Assembly (NCBI GenBank): GCA_963576725.1
Contig: OY755239.1
Location: 56,073,640-56,137,639, forward strand
DNA from: Azorinus chamasolen
Taxonomy: Eukaryota; Mollusca; Bivalvia; Cardiida; Solecurtidae
Reading direction: 5' to 3'
Length of the DNA: 64,000 nucleotides
Shown here in pieces: positions 1 to 10,690 of the stretch. A program made the translations under genes and the position numbers. The notes beneath the pieces are model-generated. The model did no database searches and was not told the origin of the DNA. It saw only the letters and a list, made by a program, of their open reading frames with translations. Numbering within the stretch: the first letter of the stretch is position 1; every line of letters begins with the position of its first letter.

Positions 1-131
1 TGGTGAAAGTCATGCAGAAAGCTCCTACAGAAACTTTCTGCATGGCATTCATCCAGCATTAAGAAGCCTGCTGCCTAAAAATAGCTGAATTCCTCACTAT
101 TAGATTTCCGGTTTAGAGAGATTTTACTGTA
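1..131. mobile_element. P1 foldback MITE, cut by window edge
   Basis: The right part of a P1 MITE. The hairpin centre (GCAGAAAGCTCC and its complement) is followed by the GCATTAAG / CCTGC block and the terminal end TTTAGAGAGATTTTACTGTA. The left terminus lies before base 1. Confidence 0.8.
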
Positions 132-286
132 AATAATCATGTTTTGACTGTAAACTTGAAAACTAATACAGATAGTTGGATGCATAGGTACAAAGTCGTT
201 CACCGATAAAACTGCAATTGTCGCACTTTCAGTCTGTTGATATAAAAAATATATGTATAATTGTCCCATCTTTAAAGGAATCTAAT

Positions 287-360
287 GATATACACGTTAG
301 CTATTCCAATTCATTGTACATGGGATATACATGTTAGCTATTCCAATTCATTGTACATGG
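287..360. repeat. 37 bp tandem duplication
   Basis: Two copies of a 37 bp unit beginning GATATACA(C/T)GTTAGC lie head to tail and differ at about one base. It looks like a recent slippage or unequal-exchange duplication with no coding content. Confidence 0.9.
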
Positions 361-443
361 GTTACCCTTGTGTGAGCAAGGCTGACCAAATAAGATAGTG
401 TGTATAATGCGCACATCATTATGTACACTGCCTTTAAATAATT

Positions 444-629
444 AGCCCTTTCCTTCATGTAAACTCATTTTCACGCATTTGCAAACAGAGTAGACCCAGA
501 TCGGACGGCTTCTGCATGAGCCGTATGATCAGGGTCTACTCCGTTTGTTTATGGAATAATATAGATCTGATTCTACATTTTCTGCCTGATAAAAATGTAA
601 TGCGCTTAAATGCCATTAGAGAAAAAAAC
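444..629. mobile_element. T1 MITE, right end fused to next element
   Basis: Starts with the T-type end CCCTTTCCTTCATG and carries the palindrome GTAGACCCAGATCGGACGGC ... GGGTCTACTC, with a degraded tip. The right end runs straight into the following T3 element, so the terminal CCCTTT may be shared. Confidence 0.75.
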
Positions 630-860
630 CCTTTCCTCCATGAATACGCCTTTCTACGCCTTTCTACGCCTCTGTAATTGTCACTCATTGAAACCATTGT
701 GATAAATAGAGCATTTGCTCCAATATAAGCAAATGCTCTATTTATCACAATGGTTTAAAAACTACAAAATTGTAAAATTGTCATTTTCTCCAGTTCATGC
801 TCCTTTTGGATGGATTTATTCAAAGAGGTTGGATCAGAAAATAGCTTATGAAGGAATGGG
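630..860. mobile_element. T3 MITE
   Basis: The core hairpin CATTGTGATAAATAGAGCAT / ATGCTCTATTTATCACAATG spans about 692-757. The right end GGAATGGG|TTAA matches other T3 copies. CGCCTTTCTA is duplicated near the left end. Confidence 0.85.
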
Positions 861-1217
861 TTAAACTAATTACTATTAATTATGTTATTATGTTTTGCAT
901 GAATAGTGAACAGGCAATGAGTTAACGTTGTACAGCCCAGGAAAGGCATACATGTACATAATCCAGAGGGAACACAGCAATTCAGATACAAATATCGTAT
1001 GTAAATAACATCTCCATGTCATTGGAACATTACTCTAAATGACAAATTATATATGAGATTCTCGGAGAAATGTTTATTGCGTAGACATGGCATAACGTTA
1101 TCAAATGTTATTTGAACCTATGCACACGCCTTTATGTTAATTGGACGGCCTTACATCTTTCGCTGCCAATTTTTGTCGTCTGCAAACGTCGTCTGCTAAA
1201 TATTCCATTTTTACATA
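861..1217. other. unassigned spacer
   Basis: No coding region or palindrome was recognised. A short stretch near 1140-1200 (TTTGTCGTCTGC, CTTTCGCTG) resembles the outer flank of the T5 copy near 14850. Confidence 0.5.
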
Positions 1218-1421
1218 CAGTAAAACCTCTCTATAACGGCCACTTAATTTTGGTAATTAGTTGGTATTTATGGCAGGTGGTTGCTTAAAGCAGGATGAAA
1301 GTGAAAGAGAACGCTCCTATAGGAGCGTCCTGTTTTACTTTCACCTTGCTTTAAGCAGCCACCTGCTTTTAACACAAAATACTTGATGTAATTCAGTGGC
1401 CGTTATAGAGCGGTTTTACTG
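1218..1421. mobile_element. P2 foldback MITE, complete
   Basis: Bounded by TA|CAGTAAAACC and GGTTTTACTG|TA. The outer repeats carry CTATAACGGCCAC. An inner palindrome (GCAGGTGG..GCTTAAAGCA) is centred on GCTCCTATAGGAGC at about 1312-1325. All of it folds back on itself and there is no ORF of its own. Confidence 0.92.
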
Positions 1422-1434
1422 TATATCTTCTTGT

Positions 1435-1535
1435 TAACTCTTCCCCCGCCATGGGCGAATCCGTGATAACCTTTGCAAAGAATTTGGATTCAGGGGAGGT
1501 GCCGAGTCACTCGGTGGTTCTTCATAATCCAAGAA
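1435..1535. mobile_element. degraded T5-like fragment
   Basis: AATTTGGATTC ... GCCGAGTCACTCGG ... AATCCAAGAATT is a weak version of the T5 core. The flank TTAACTCTTCCCCCGCC resembles a T-type end. Confidence 0.5.
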
Positions 1536-1719
1536 TTTTGAAACTGATTATAGTGTTGTAAAGATGAAATTTATTTGGGGACAAAGAGCTAAATAGTGAT
1601 AACTCGATCATTGATCCTGTTCAATATCTTAATACCTGCTCTCGGATATTTATAGCATGAAAACATAATTTTATGTCCATTTGTTGACGGGATTCTTTAT
1701 TGAACAGAAACGGATATAA

Positions 1720-1850
1720 CAGCGCAACAGATAACGGTGCGTACTCAAATACTAAAATCGTCATTTCTCCACCAAACACAGGGTTTGATGGAGAAATAAA
1801 GACGTTATACATGAACATGATTTAATTTACGTGTCTTATCTAGACCTCTG
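1720..1850. mobile_element. H1 MITE lacking its hairpin core
   Basis: Has the H1 left end CAGCGCAACAGATAA and right end TTATCTAGACCTCTG, but the central GACCACTCTTTAGAATCGTC palindrome is deleted. Only CACCAAACACAGGGTTTGATG remains in the middle. Confidence 0.75.
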
Positions 1851-2036
1851 GGATAATTAAACACAGTGTTTTTACATCAATACTGTGATCTGCCGTGTGT
1901 AAAGTAAAGGATAACATCAGCTATTATGGATAACAGCTCGCAGCACGAGAATTACAACTAGTCTGTATGTTGTGTTTCAGATTGAATAGCTAATCAGTGT
2001 TTTAACTAAACAGTAGGAAACGAGGATTTTGAAAAA

Positions 2037-2100
2037 ACAGTGCCAACCCTGATCAGAGGGTTCTGCTAGGAAACATCTGATATGGGTCTACACTGTTTGC
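2037..2100. mobile_element. T4 core fragment
   Basis: An imperfect palindrome from ACAGTGCCAACCCTGATCAG to ATATGGGTCTACACTGTTTG. The termini are not recognisable. Confidence 0.55.
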
Positions 2101-2700
2101 TATTGACTGTGCATGCGCATCCCGGGTTGAACGCGTGAATTAATACAAGCCCTGAAAAATGTAAGACTATGATTATTCAATTTCATCTAAGCCTATGAGC
2201 CAGCCTACAAAGAAATGGTTCACAAGCAGTATCACCACTGAACGCATGGCAATTAATTTGGACTTTTAATCTAATGCACTTTTCTCACGAATGTGTCCCA
2301 GTGGGGTCTTTAACACTAATTAATTTTAAGCGTTTTGCCTGATTTGCGACGTGTTTTATCGATATGGTGATGATAAGAGAATATGGTCAATATATTTAAC
2401 ACAGAAATACATTTCCCTTAGACATTTTGTTATCTAAATAGGACAAATAATAGTTTATCCAGTCACCAGGCTTCTCTAGTGACATAATAAAGGGGCTGCA
2501 ATAAACTTAGGTTTATTAGGTTACTTCCGGTAGCAGAAGGTTTATTAGGTTAGTAGAAAGGCGTAATGATTCTATAAATATGGAACTATTTTAATTTTCT
2601 GTAAATATGAATAAAAAATATGTTGACGGAATAGATCTAACAGAAAATTCACCAATATAATTATTCAAATAAGAAAAAAGAAGAATAAATAAATAAAAAT
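2101..2700. other. unassigned spacer
   Basis: No supported gene. AGGTTTATTAGGTTA occurs twice near 2511-2555. The right end is A-rich and abuts the tRNA-like sequence. Confidence 0.5.
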
Positions 2701-2703
2701 AAA

Positions 2704-2802
2704 TGGCTATAGCTGGATTCGAACCCGCGCCTGATCCTACAAAAGCCAAAATCTAATCATTCTAGAGACGTCGTGCTTACCGATTACGCCACTGAGGCCA
2801 CA
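2704..2802 (-). repeat. tRNA-derived SINE head
   Basis: On the minus strand, an A-box-like block (TGGCGTAATCGGTAAGCAC) is followed by a B box (GCGGGTTCGAATCC) with tRNA-like spacing. The first and last bases pair over only about four positions (TGGC/GCCA) and no clean anticodon arm folds. A SINE head or decayed tRNA is more likely than a working tRNA gene. Confidence 0.6.
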
Positions 2803-3322
2803 TACAAAGTGACGTTGATTTATCAGTTTTATTAATTTAATTCACCGCTGGCGAAACGCGTTTTTGATAAAAATCAAGTCAGGGAGCAAAGATTTACAGA
2901 TAAATAGTAAATGTTTTCTTTTCAGTCTCATGATAATTTGATTGATAAACTCTTACAGGGGCGTTGATTGTCATAGACCTAAATATCGCTCGTTCAGTTC
3001 CATCGATTTATGAATGACGTTAGCCCAGTCTAAAAATAGAAACCGAGACGACGGAGCTCGAATTTGACCAGAGAGTCCCCGGAGAATATTATCATGCCTG
3101 TTTTTATTAGTATTATCTACTTTTAATTCAAATTATTTTATTTTTCAAATTCAACCACGTTTTCCCCTCTTGTAATGTAAGTATCGCGGTAGCTCATTGT
3201 TTACGTCTTTAGAAATGGAAATGAAAAGGGTGGTCCGTTGATCGGGAAATCGCATTTTCAATGCAAATTACTTCAAGATTGTTATGTTTTATGAGCCTAT
3301 GAAAAGAGATGTAACTATAAAT
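2803..3322. other. unassigned spacer
   Basis: No ORF of note, no palindrome and no recognised repeat. Confidence 0.5.
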
Positions 3323-3421
3323 AGAATAATAGGTTAGTGCCGTAGATGGCAAGCCTCGCCTCAACGTTTTCTCCCCTCGTCGGATAAAGGCGTCCCATCT
3401 GCGGCACTACCTATTATTCTC
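3323..3421. repeat. hairpin P (imperfect inverted repeat)
   Basis: AGAATAATAGGTTAGTGCCG and CGGCACTACCTATTATTCT flank a centre of about 50 bp in which GATGG / CCATC also pair. The arms are about 20 bp. It resembles a small MITE, but no second copy was found in the window. Confidence 0.65.
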
Positions 3422-3638
3422 TATGTCTGTGTAAGAAATCTAGAATGCTACTACATGTATTATAGAGTGCAATGATACTGTGCTTTCTTTCTACTTGCAA
3501 CCGATCCGATGAACATCAGCGTCTAGAGAGGTATTTTGTGAGATCAAACGCCAGTCGCGCTATACCAAAAGTTTAAATACAATAACCTTGCCAACGCTCA
3601 GTAATAAAAGAATATAAAACTGGTTCGTCCGTTATCAG

Positions 3639-4012
3639 TGTTTATGTAATGAGTGTTGTATAATGTCATGTATGTAGTGTGGCCTATCACAAGGTGTCAG
3701 TCCGGTGTCAGTATGTAATGTAATGGGTTTGGTAGAATGCTATGTGTCTAAGGTGTACAATCACAATGTGTCAGCCCGATATCAGTGTTCAATATACATG
3801 TGCATGTATTAAAGGTGGGGATAATGTCATGCGTATAACGTGTGCTATCATAATATGTCAGGCCGGTTTCAGTGTTTAGAATAATGGGTTTGGTATAATG
3901 CCATGCAACTATCACCATAATTATGTCACCTCTCTGTCAGTGTATAATGGAAGGGATTTAGTATAATATCATGTGTCTAATGTGCACTATCACAATATGT
4001 CAGTCCGTTGAC
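3639..4012. repeat. degenerate ~75 bp minisatellite, five copies
   Basis: About five diverged units each contain TATAATGTCATG, a CTATCACAATATGTCAG block and a GTGTTTAATGTAATGGG-like stretch. Length varies from roughly 65 to 86 bp. No coding sense. Confidence 0.75.
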
Positions 4013-4033
4013 GTACTGCAAACCAGTTGGAAA

Positions 4034-4127
4034 ATCCAAATACCCAGACCGGGGTTCGAACCACAGAGAGGACGGGGCTAAGCGATTGTCAGTCGAAGAC
4101 CATAACCACTACACCACGGAGGCCCCA
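4034..4127 (-). repeat. tRNA-derived SINE head
   Basis: On the minus strand GGGGCCTCCGTGGTGTAGTG has a near-perfect A box (TGGTGTAGTGGTTATG). GTGGTTCGAACCCC gives the B box about 55 bases later. The anticodon arm is not canonical. It starts with the same GGCCTC-GTGG motif as the copy at 2704-2802. Confidence 0.65.
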
Positions 4128-4214
4128 CGATAAAGGTTAACTAACTATTTGATATTATTAAATACTAACCTGAAAATGATATAATACTGTCCAAGAGATA
4201 ATATTGCATAAAGT

Positions 4215-4379
4215 AACCTCTCTCAACCGAAAGTTATCAATGCAAGTCTATAAGACAGGTGGCAGCTTAATGCTACTATAGGAGTTTTCTGCATGACCCT
4301 CATCCTGCATTAAGCAGTGACTTTCCTAAAAATACCTTAATACTTCTTTATTAATTTCCGGTTTAGGGAGGTTTTACTG
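4215..4379. mobile_element. P1 foldback MITE, eroded left arm
   Basis: The left end ACCTCTCTCAACCG and right end TTTAGGGAGGTTTTACTG frame a palindrome shortened around CTATAGGAG. Confidence 0.8.
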
Positions 4380-4763
4380 TACACAGTTCCAACATATACA
4401 AACACTACGCTGGGTATAGCCACTAGTTGGTTTTACATGCGCATGGATGGAAGTGATTAGAACAGTTATCTCTTGATCGTGATCAATAAATTTGCCAAAA
4501 CCTTAATTTGGCCAAATATGTGGTCTTATTATTGATGCATGGGGACACATAATCAGAATTAGGATGCGTTCTAAGATATCGTATATAGAAAAAATAATGT
4601 GTTAAAAGGACACATGTGCTTCGCTACAAATATGATATCAGTAAGATTCCGGCGGATTTCCATGGATATCTACAAATTGTTTGTTGTGCAAATTCTATTT
4701 TACTTTGCTATTTCCTGTTGTACCACCAAATTCGATTTATTCGTATATGTGCTATATGTGTAC
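4380..4763. other. unassigned spacer
   Basis: Nothing recognised. The small reading frame that crosses into the next element is translated palindrome, not a gene. Confidence 0.5.
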
Positions 4764-4964
4764 ATCTGACCTCTCTATAACGACCACTAAATTACATCAA
4801 GTATTTTGTGTTAAGGCAGGTGGCTGCTTAAAGCAAGGTGAAAGAAAAACAGAACGCTCCTATAGGAGCGTTCGGTTTTACTCTCACCCGGCTTTAAGCA
4901 GCCACCTGCCCTAAATAACAACTAATTAAGACAATTTAGTGGCCGTTATAGAAAGGTTTTACTG
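4764..4964. mobile_element. P2 foldback MITE
   Basis: Terminal ACCTCTCTATAACGACCAC and GTGGCCGTTATAGAAAGG flank an almost perfect hairpin with tip CGCTCCTATAGGAGCG. The first bases of the left terminus are mutated. Confidence 0.9.
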
Positions 4965-5284
4965 TAAATGAATGCTCTTCTATTGCTGTGTGCGAGCACG
5001 TATTTTAAGTGTGCTTCTGATGTTGCTGTGCACTGTCGTGTGTCACTTCAAATTTCCTGCCTGTCTTCTAGTCTGTTTTTACTCTAAAATATATCTTACT
5101 GTATGTATGCCTTGATTTATAATGTTCATTTGGAGAGAGACTGCTGTACGTTTTAACCCATGTAATCATATATCATAGACGGTAAACCTGTCCAAGTTCA
5201 CTTTTGAAACAAATCAATTTTCTATCATTTTGTATTGTATTGCATACACCGTTACGGTTTTAACTTGGCTGTAATAAGTGTTGT

Positions 5285-7089
5285 AGCGAGCCAGATAATT
5301 TCAAAAAGTTAAAATTTAAATGGAATAGTACACATACTGATCAGTTTCGATCGGGACTTCTTATAGCAAGCTTAACAGAATTGATCAAATATTTACAAAT
5401 ATCAATGTTCTGAATAAAGGTTCGGTAAATGATGCTTTGAACGATTTTACATCAATTATTAGGCGGGTATCAGACCCATTATTCTCAAAGAGTTGTAAAA
5501 TTAACAGCGGTGTACATTTTAAAGATAAGTCATGTGTTAATCACTATGACTGGTTTGACAGAGAATGTGTTCACGCACGAAATGTATACTTAGAGTCTTG
5601 GCGAGTTTTCAATATGTGTAAAAGTGACGTTAGTAGAGAACAATTCTGTAAATGTAAGAAAGAGTACAAATACATTATTCGTAAAAAGAAAAGATTGCAG
5701 TATATGAAAAAGATGTCAGAAATAGAACACTTTAAACATTGCAAACCCAAACAATTTTGGAAGTATTTTAAGAATAATAAACCCTGTCTGAAATAATGAT
5801 ATACCGTTAGTTTCATTCAGGGAATATTTTGCAAATAATATTATTGATATATTTAATTTTACTAATAATGAAGCTGAAGTGTTTTGTAGCGAACATGATT
5901 TTCATGATACGAATACACGATTTGAAGAACTTGATGAACAAATTACGGTTAATGAAGTTTTAAACGCTGTTAAGCTATTGAAGAGCGGTAAAGCTATTGG
6001 AAGTGATTGCTTGATAAATGAATACTTTATAGAGAGTATTGATATAATAAGATCGCATGTATGTGATTTATTCAATGTAACTTTGAAATGGACAGACGGT
6101 GTAATTATACCTATTCATAAAAGGTAGTAAAGATTATGTGAATAATTATAGAGGAATAACGCTAGTTAGATGTCTGTCAAAATTATTTACAACAGTTCTT
6201 AATAAAAGACTTGAATCAATTTGTGAAAATAACCATTTCATTTCCGATGCTCAGTTTGGTTTTCGGAAAGGGAAGTCTACTGTTGATGCTATATTTGTTC
6301 TCATGTGACTCATACAGAAACATATTAATGAAAATAAAAGGTTATATATAGTGTTTGTCGATATGATGAAATGTTTTGATAGTATTTATAGAAACCCATT
6401 ATGGTTAAAATGTATAGAATTGGTATACAAGGTAAAGTCCTTAGAGTTATACGTGATATATATCAACAAGTTAAATCTTGTATAAATTCATGCTCTAAAT
6501 ATTCTGAGTACTTCAGTTATGCTGATGGATTGTGGCAAGGGGAGGTAATCTCACCGATTTTATTTTCTCTCTTTGTGGATGACTTAGAGCTTTATCTGCA
6601 GAACAGTACTGGCTCTTGTTTATTGTTCTATGATCTAGTCTAGTTTTGTTATTATTTGCTGACGATATGGCCAATATAGGTAAGTCCCCTGCTGAACTGC
6701 AAAGTCGTTTAGATCTTCTACATACATACTGTGATACTTGGGGGTTAAAGGTAAACACTACTAAAAGAAAAGTAATGGTTTTCCAAAGACGTGGACGACT
6801 TCTATACACGGAACACTGGACCTATGATGGCCATAGACTCGATGTTGTGAATGATTTTCATTATCTTGTTACTGTTTTTAATTCTACAGATACGTTTGCA
6901 TTAAACCAAGAACTTTTGATTGGTAAAACACTAAAAGCACTGAATACCTTATTGCATAATTGTAAGAAATTCGACTTAAAACCTAAGGTACTGTGTCAAT
7001 TATTTGATGCTTTTATTGGTTCTATTTTAGGATATGCATCCGAAATTTGGGGATATACCAAGTTCAAAGAAATCGAAAGAATACATTAA
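5285..7089 (+). mobile_element. non-LTR retrotransposon (LINE) fragment with broken reverse transcriptase
   Basis: A decayed LINE ORF2. Pieces in order: a linker between endonuclease and RT (about 5285-5796, frameshifted near 5360); RT fingers with KSGKAIGSD (5985-6010); NNYRGITLV and DAQFGFRKGKSTVDA (6140-6290); the first catalytic Asp in VFVDMMKCFDS (6351-6385); WQGEVISPILFSLFVDDL (6535-6590); and the second catalytic block LLLFADDM (6646-6670). The thumb continues to YASEIWG and KEIERIH at 7089, where the C-terminal part is lost. At least four frame breaks, an internal TGA near 6306 and a deletion before WTDGVII show that it is dead. RT copies RNA into DNA at a nicked target in this class. 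Layout and motifs match the second LINE at 34.3 kb and a LINE type common in bivalves. The exact clade is not decided here. Confidence 0.9.
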
Positions 7090-7117
7090 AAGTCGGGCAT
7101 CTGATTTAAATTGATGT

Positions 7118-7256
7118 ATACAGTAAAATCATTTAATGCAACCACTAAAACGACTAAAACGGTATAAGTATGCGTATTAAGGCAGCTAGTAGCTTAATAC
7201 ATGCCGAACGGTTTGCAGCAGAAACTTCTGCAGTACTTTGCCCTGCATTACATAAC
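7118..7256. mobile_element. P3-like MITE fragment
   Basis: TACAGTAAAATC, then CAACCACTAAAACGACTAAA and a partial hairpin (GCAGAAACTTCTGC, GCCCTGCATTA). The right terminus is missing. It follows directly on the truncated end of the LINE. Confidence 0.65.
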
Positions 7257-7288
7257 GTTTTTAAAAACACCAATGTCTCGTATTTACA

Positions 7289-7395
7289 GTCTGAATTCAG
7301 ATGAGACGATTAACTCGACGTCTGATCATGATCTAAGCTGTTTGACACGCGGTCAGCAGTTTCTCAAACGCTTGTACGAATCAGAAGTAGGTAAA
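7289..7395. mobile_element. T5 fragment
   Basis: TTCAGATGAGACGATTAACT / CGTCTGATCATGATC is the T5 core. The right flank TTCTCAAACGCTTGTACGA recurs at the 43.9 kb copy. Confidence 0.65.
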
Positions 7396-7400
7396 ACTGT

Positions 7401-7665
7401 AACAAATCAGGGTGTTGGCATACATATGTTTTAAACAAATCAGGGTGTTGGCATACATATGTTTTAAACAAATCAGAGTGTTGGCATACATATGTTTTAA
7501 ACAAATCAGGGTATTGGCATACATATGTTTTAAACAAATCAGGGTGTTGGCATACATATGTTTTAAACAAATCAGGGTGTTGGCATACATATGTTTTAAA
7601 CAAAGCAGAGTGTTGGCATACGTATGTTTTTAACAAATCAGAGTGTTGGCATTCATATGTTTTTA
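7401..7665. repeat. 33 bp minisatellite, eight copies
   Basis: Eight near-identical copies of a unit starting AACAAATCAGGGTGTTGGCA, with an occasional G/A change. Because 33 is a multiple of three, both strands give open frames encoding 11-residue repeats. These frames are artefacts of the repeat, not genes. Confidence 0.95.
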
Positions 7666-7733
7666 CACAATAAGGGTTAATTCATATCCAGAGGAACAAT
7701 GTACGAACTGTGCAAGAGTGGTGTGTATGTTAG

Positions 7734-7962
7734 CCATTTACTCCATAAATATGCCTTTGTACACCTTTGCAAACAGAGTAGACCCAGATCAGACGGCTCC
7801 TATAGGAGCCGTCTGATCTGGGTCTGCTCTGTTTGCTTGTGATATAATATAGATAAAATTCTATAGTTTCTCCCAAGGTAAAAAAATCCTGTGTCCTTGT
7901 GCTATTACATTATAACAATTAAGCTATTTAATATACATGGCGCCATTATGTCTTATAAATGG
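7734..7962. mobile_element. T1 MITE
   Basis: Between TTAG and TTAA. A long palindrome with tip GACGGCTCCTATAGGAGCCGTC covers 7764-7834. The right half carries the T1 tail (TGTGTCCTTGTGCTATTA). Confidence 0.85.
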
Positions 7963-8286
7963 TTAACCATGTATCATGTTAACGGTTGTTTAAGAACGAC
8001 ATGTTATTGTCGCCTTAAAACTATTACTAGGTCTTCTATTACCATCGTAAATGTATTTCGGGATAGTTTGTTTTCATTTTACAGTTCCTCCTAAAAGCAC
8101 TTAAGCATTTATTCTCCAATTACATTATAATGTTTACTTAGTATAATGACTTGACAAGCAGACACGCGAATGCAGTTTTGGGAATATAAATTGGATTTCT
8201 TGGGATGGTTTAACATCAGTTTGATTTGCCAAGGAAAATACAGAAAGAAACCCTTCAACCCAGGACACACATACACTGTCATCTGA

Positions 8287-8356
8287 AAACAGTTTAGACT
8301 CAGATCGGAGGGCTCCCGGAGGAACCATTTGATTAGGGTCTGCACTATTTGTCATT
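8287..8356. mobile_element. T4 core
   Basis: AACAGTTTAGACTCAGATCG / GATTAGGGTCTGCACTATTT with GGAGGGCTCCCGGAGG at the tip. The surrounding ends are degraded (AACCCTTCAACCC near 8251). Confidence 0.6.
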
Positions 8357-8565
8357 CGTTATCCTGTAGCAAACCTTTCATTTTGAATGGACTCTATAGT
8401 TAAACACTGGTTGGCTGTTCCATGTTGGGTTAATTCGCTTTGACAACGGACATATAATAGGACACTTTAGTTACGTTTGAATTTGACGATTGAATACCAA
8501 TCTTATCGTCTAATAAATTACAGAAACGACCATAGATGCATTGAGCTTTGATTAATCCTTTACAT

Positions 8566-8724
8566 CAGGAATATTCATGTAAGAAATAATGACACCATGA
8601 ACATCAATTAGATTACTTGTTATAATATCACATGGACACAAATTGTTTTGGCCGGGAAGCTCCTACAGGAGCTGTCTGATCTGGGTCTACTCTGCTTGCA
8701 AATACGTATTGATGGAGTAAAGGG
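8566..8724. mobile_element. T1 MITE, left part lost
   Basis: ATATTCATGTAAGAAATAAT opens the reversed T1 tail. Then come half of the hairpin (AGCTCCTACAGGAGCTGTCT) and a clean right end GGAGTAAAGGG|TTAA. Palindrome-like debris continues to about 8830. Confidence 0.75.
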
Positions 8725-8830
8725 TTAAACACGCAATGTAATGTTAACCTCATACCGGATAAAACAGAGAAGACACAGATCAGAGGGCTTCTGTGTGATG
8801 GTGTAGATTTCCTATTTCCTCAGGCGCTAG

Positions 8831-9824
8831 TCAAAGGTCTCAGCAACGAAGTTATTAGTTAACAGTAAGAATTCCCATCCACGTCCACGTAGGCCTATCC
8901 ATCTACGTTCTATTTAAAAGATATATGAGACCATATTCCATTCATTACATTGACGTCATATTAGATATTCATTTTTACTTATGTAAGGAATGAAATGATG
9001 CAAAACAGACTGCCGCCCATTGCTTGCTAACATATGATGAAATACGTCACTTTGAATTTTCGAATCGACAGAAAAGAAAGCAAATAATTCATTCACGTGC
9101 GTGATTCAATCGGATTTCATACTACCGTTGAAAACGGGCAATAGGTCTCATACTACCCGGGTAGTCAACTAATTAGATTCTGAGAACATTCTCAGACTGG
9201 TAATGCTATCTTAGATCTGGTTCCAAACTATTAGGGACAACAATATATTAATTTGTTTTATATTAGAAACTTGGTTTGTTTGTTTCTAAATCTAGTTCTA
9301 TTCATTACGGGTATGCAATGCAAATCCTCTAGCTAAGATAAATATACTTTTTGATATATTTATATCAGTATAAAATGAACATATCATGACTAAGACTACC
9401 TTCACACATGAATAAACAAATGAAAACAGTTTCTTTACTTCATGTGTCCCACGCTGGACCATACAAAAGAATTTCAGTCCAGTATTTTGTATTTGATTCT
9501 AATCTGATTCTAGTTTAACAAAGTTATTACATTGGTATAACAAAACACCATGTCAATGTTTCACATGTCATTTAAATTGTCGTGCGTGTGTGCATCAGAC
9601 ATGTGAGCAGCATATGGCTGTACCCATCGTTGTTTATTGGCAGTGTTTGTTCACGTACACTGCATTGACTATAAATATTCCGTATAAATATTCCGAAACA
9701 CCGACACATACTATGTGTACGTGCTTTTGAAGCTAATGCGATACTACAGTAAAATCGCACCACAGAGACCACATGTTTGATTAACATAGTCCATGGGTCT
9801 GTAAAGAAAAGTGATTGTTAAAAG
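8831..9824. other. unassigned spacer, ~1 kb
   Basis: No supported gene or MITE. A short palindrome CTGAGAACATTCTCAG lies near 9179. The AT-rich sequence 9240-9560 shows no repeat structure. Confidence 0.5.
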
Positions 9825-9827
9825 CGG

Positions 9828-9873
9828 TGCAAAAGTAATGCAGAAAGCTCCTATAGGGGAGTTTTCTATGTAA
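9828..9873. mobile_element. P1/P3 hairpin remnant
   Basis: AAGTAATGCAGAAAGCTCCT followed by ATAGGGGAGTTTTCTATGT. Only the tip region of a P-type hairpin survives. Confidence 0.5.
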
Positions 9874-9932
9874 GTTTTTTTTACAGTTTTCAATACTACA
9901 GACGTTAAGTAATGAAGAGTTTATGTCTTTGT

Positions 9933-10268
9933 AGGCAGGTGGCTGCTTAACCCCTTCCCTTATACAAACGTCTTTTCACACATCTGCAAACAGAGTAGAC
10001 CCAGATCAGACAACTCCTATAGGAACTGTCTGATCAGGGTCTGCTCTGTTTGCTAATGGAATTTGATAAGTCTGTTTCTATATTTTCTAAAAAGTCTACA
10101 ATATTCCAGCTTCCATATTTCATTATAACTATTTTGGCAATGGATATTCAGTAGGTACTGAAATTTGTAATAAACAGAAAGCAGGGAAAGGGTTAATGCA
10201 GTGTGAGAGTCACGCAGAAAGCTTTCTGTTTGGCTTTCACCCCGTATTAAGCTGCCTCCTGTTTTAAA
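9933..10268. mobile_element. P1-type MITE core interrupted by a T2 MITE
   Basis: The block AGGCAGGTGGCTGCTTAA is separated from its continuation TTAATGCAGTGTGAGAGTCA by 242 bp of T2 element. Removing the T2 element and one TTAA restores a contiguous hairpin (GCAGAAAGCTTTCTG ... GTATTAAGCTGCCTCCTG). The outer CAGT/ACTG termini are not recognisable. Confidence 0.85.
9951..10192. mobile_element. T2 MITE nested in a P1 MITE, TTAA duplicated
   Basis: Begins CCCCTTCCC and ends GGGAAAGGG, flanked by TTAA at 9947-9950 and 10193-10196. The core GATCAGACAACTCCTATAGG forms a hairpin, and the right half has TTCAGTAGGTACTGAAATTT. The TTAA target duplication, read against a known host sequence, is direct evidence for piggyBac-like TTAA insertion. 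Confidence 0.9.
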
Positions 10269-10690
10269 GATCAATAATGGTACGAATGTGAGTGTTCGTA
10301 GTATCTAGATTTTACTATATTGTATCAAGCAAGCGCCTGTTTTAAAATTTTCAAAATTAGACTTCTCGTGTGTGGTTGTATCAGCGAGACGTTGCTGAAT
10401 AAAGCAAACCATGCAAATGAGACGAATATGTTCTGATATCAACCAATATACCAACCGATGTTTCATACACACCATTCGTTCGCTTTCACTGCGCATGTAA
10501 CTGTCTAGAATTTAGAAACTTAACCTGACAGTTGAGCTTGTTCTCATAATATTGTCATCGTTGTGTAATATCTAGAAATGTTTCACTTTATTTTCCTTGT
10601 AGTATTTCCTACATACCTAAATGTTTGGTTCTCCTGTACTGCTCAGTATAACCTACATTATTGGTGATTCGTATATACCATCTATATTAA

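Noticed and set aside
2704..2802. functional tRNA gene
   Set aside because: A and B boxes are present, but the acceptor stem pairs over only about four bases and the anticodon arm is not canonical.
4681..4914. 77-codon open frame on the plus strand
   Set aside because: Most of it is the two arms of the P2 hairpin translated; the same frame recurs wherever P2 hairpins occur.
7364..7636. 90-codon repeat protein on the minus strand
   Set aside because: Translation of the 33 bp minisatellite; repeats of 11 residues follow directly from unit length.
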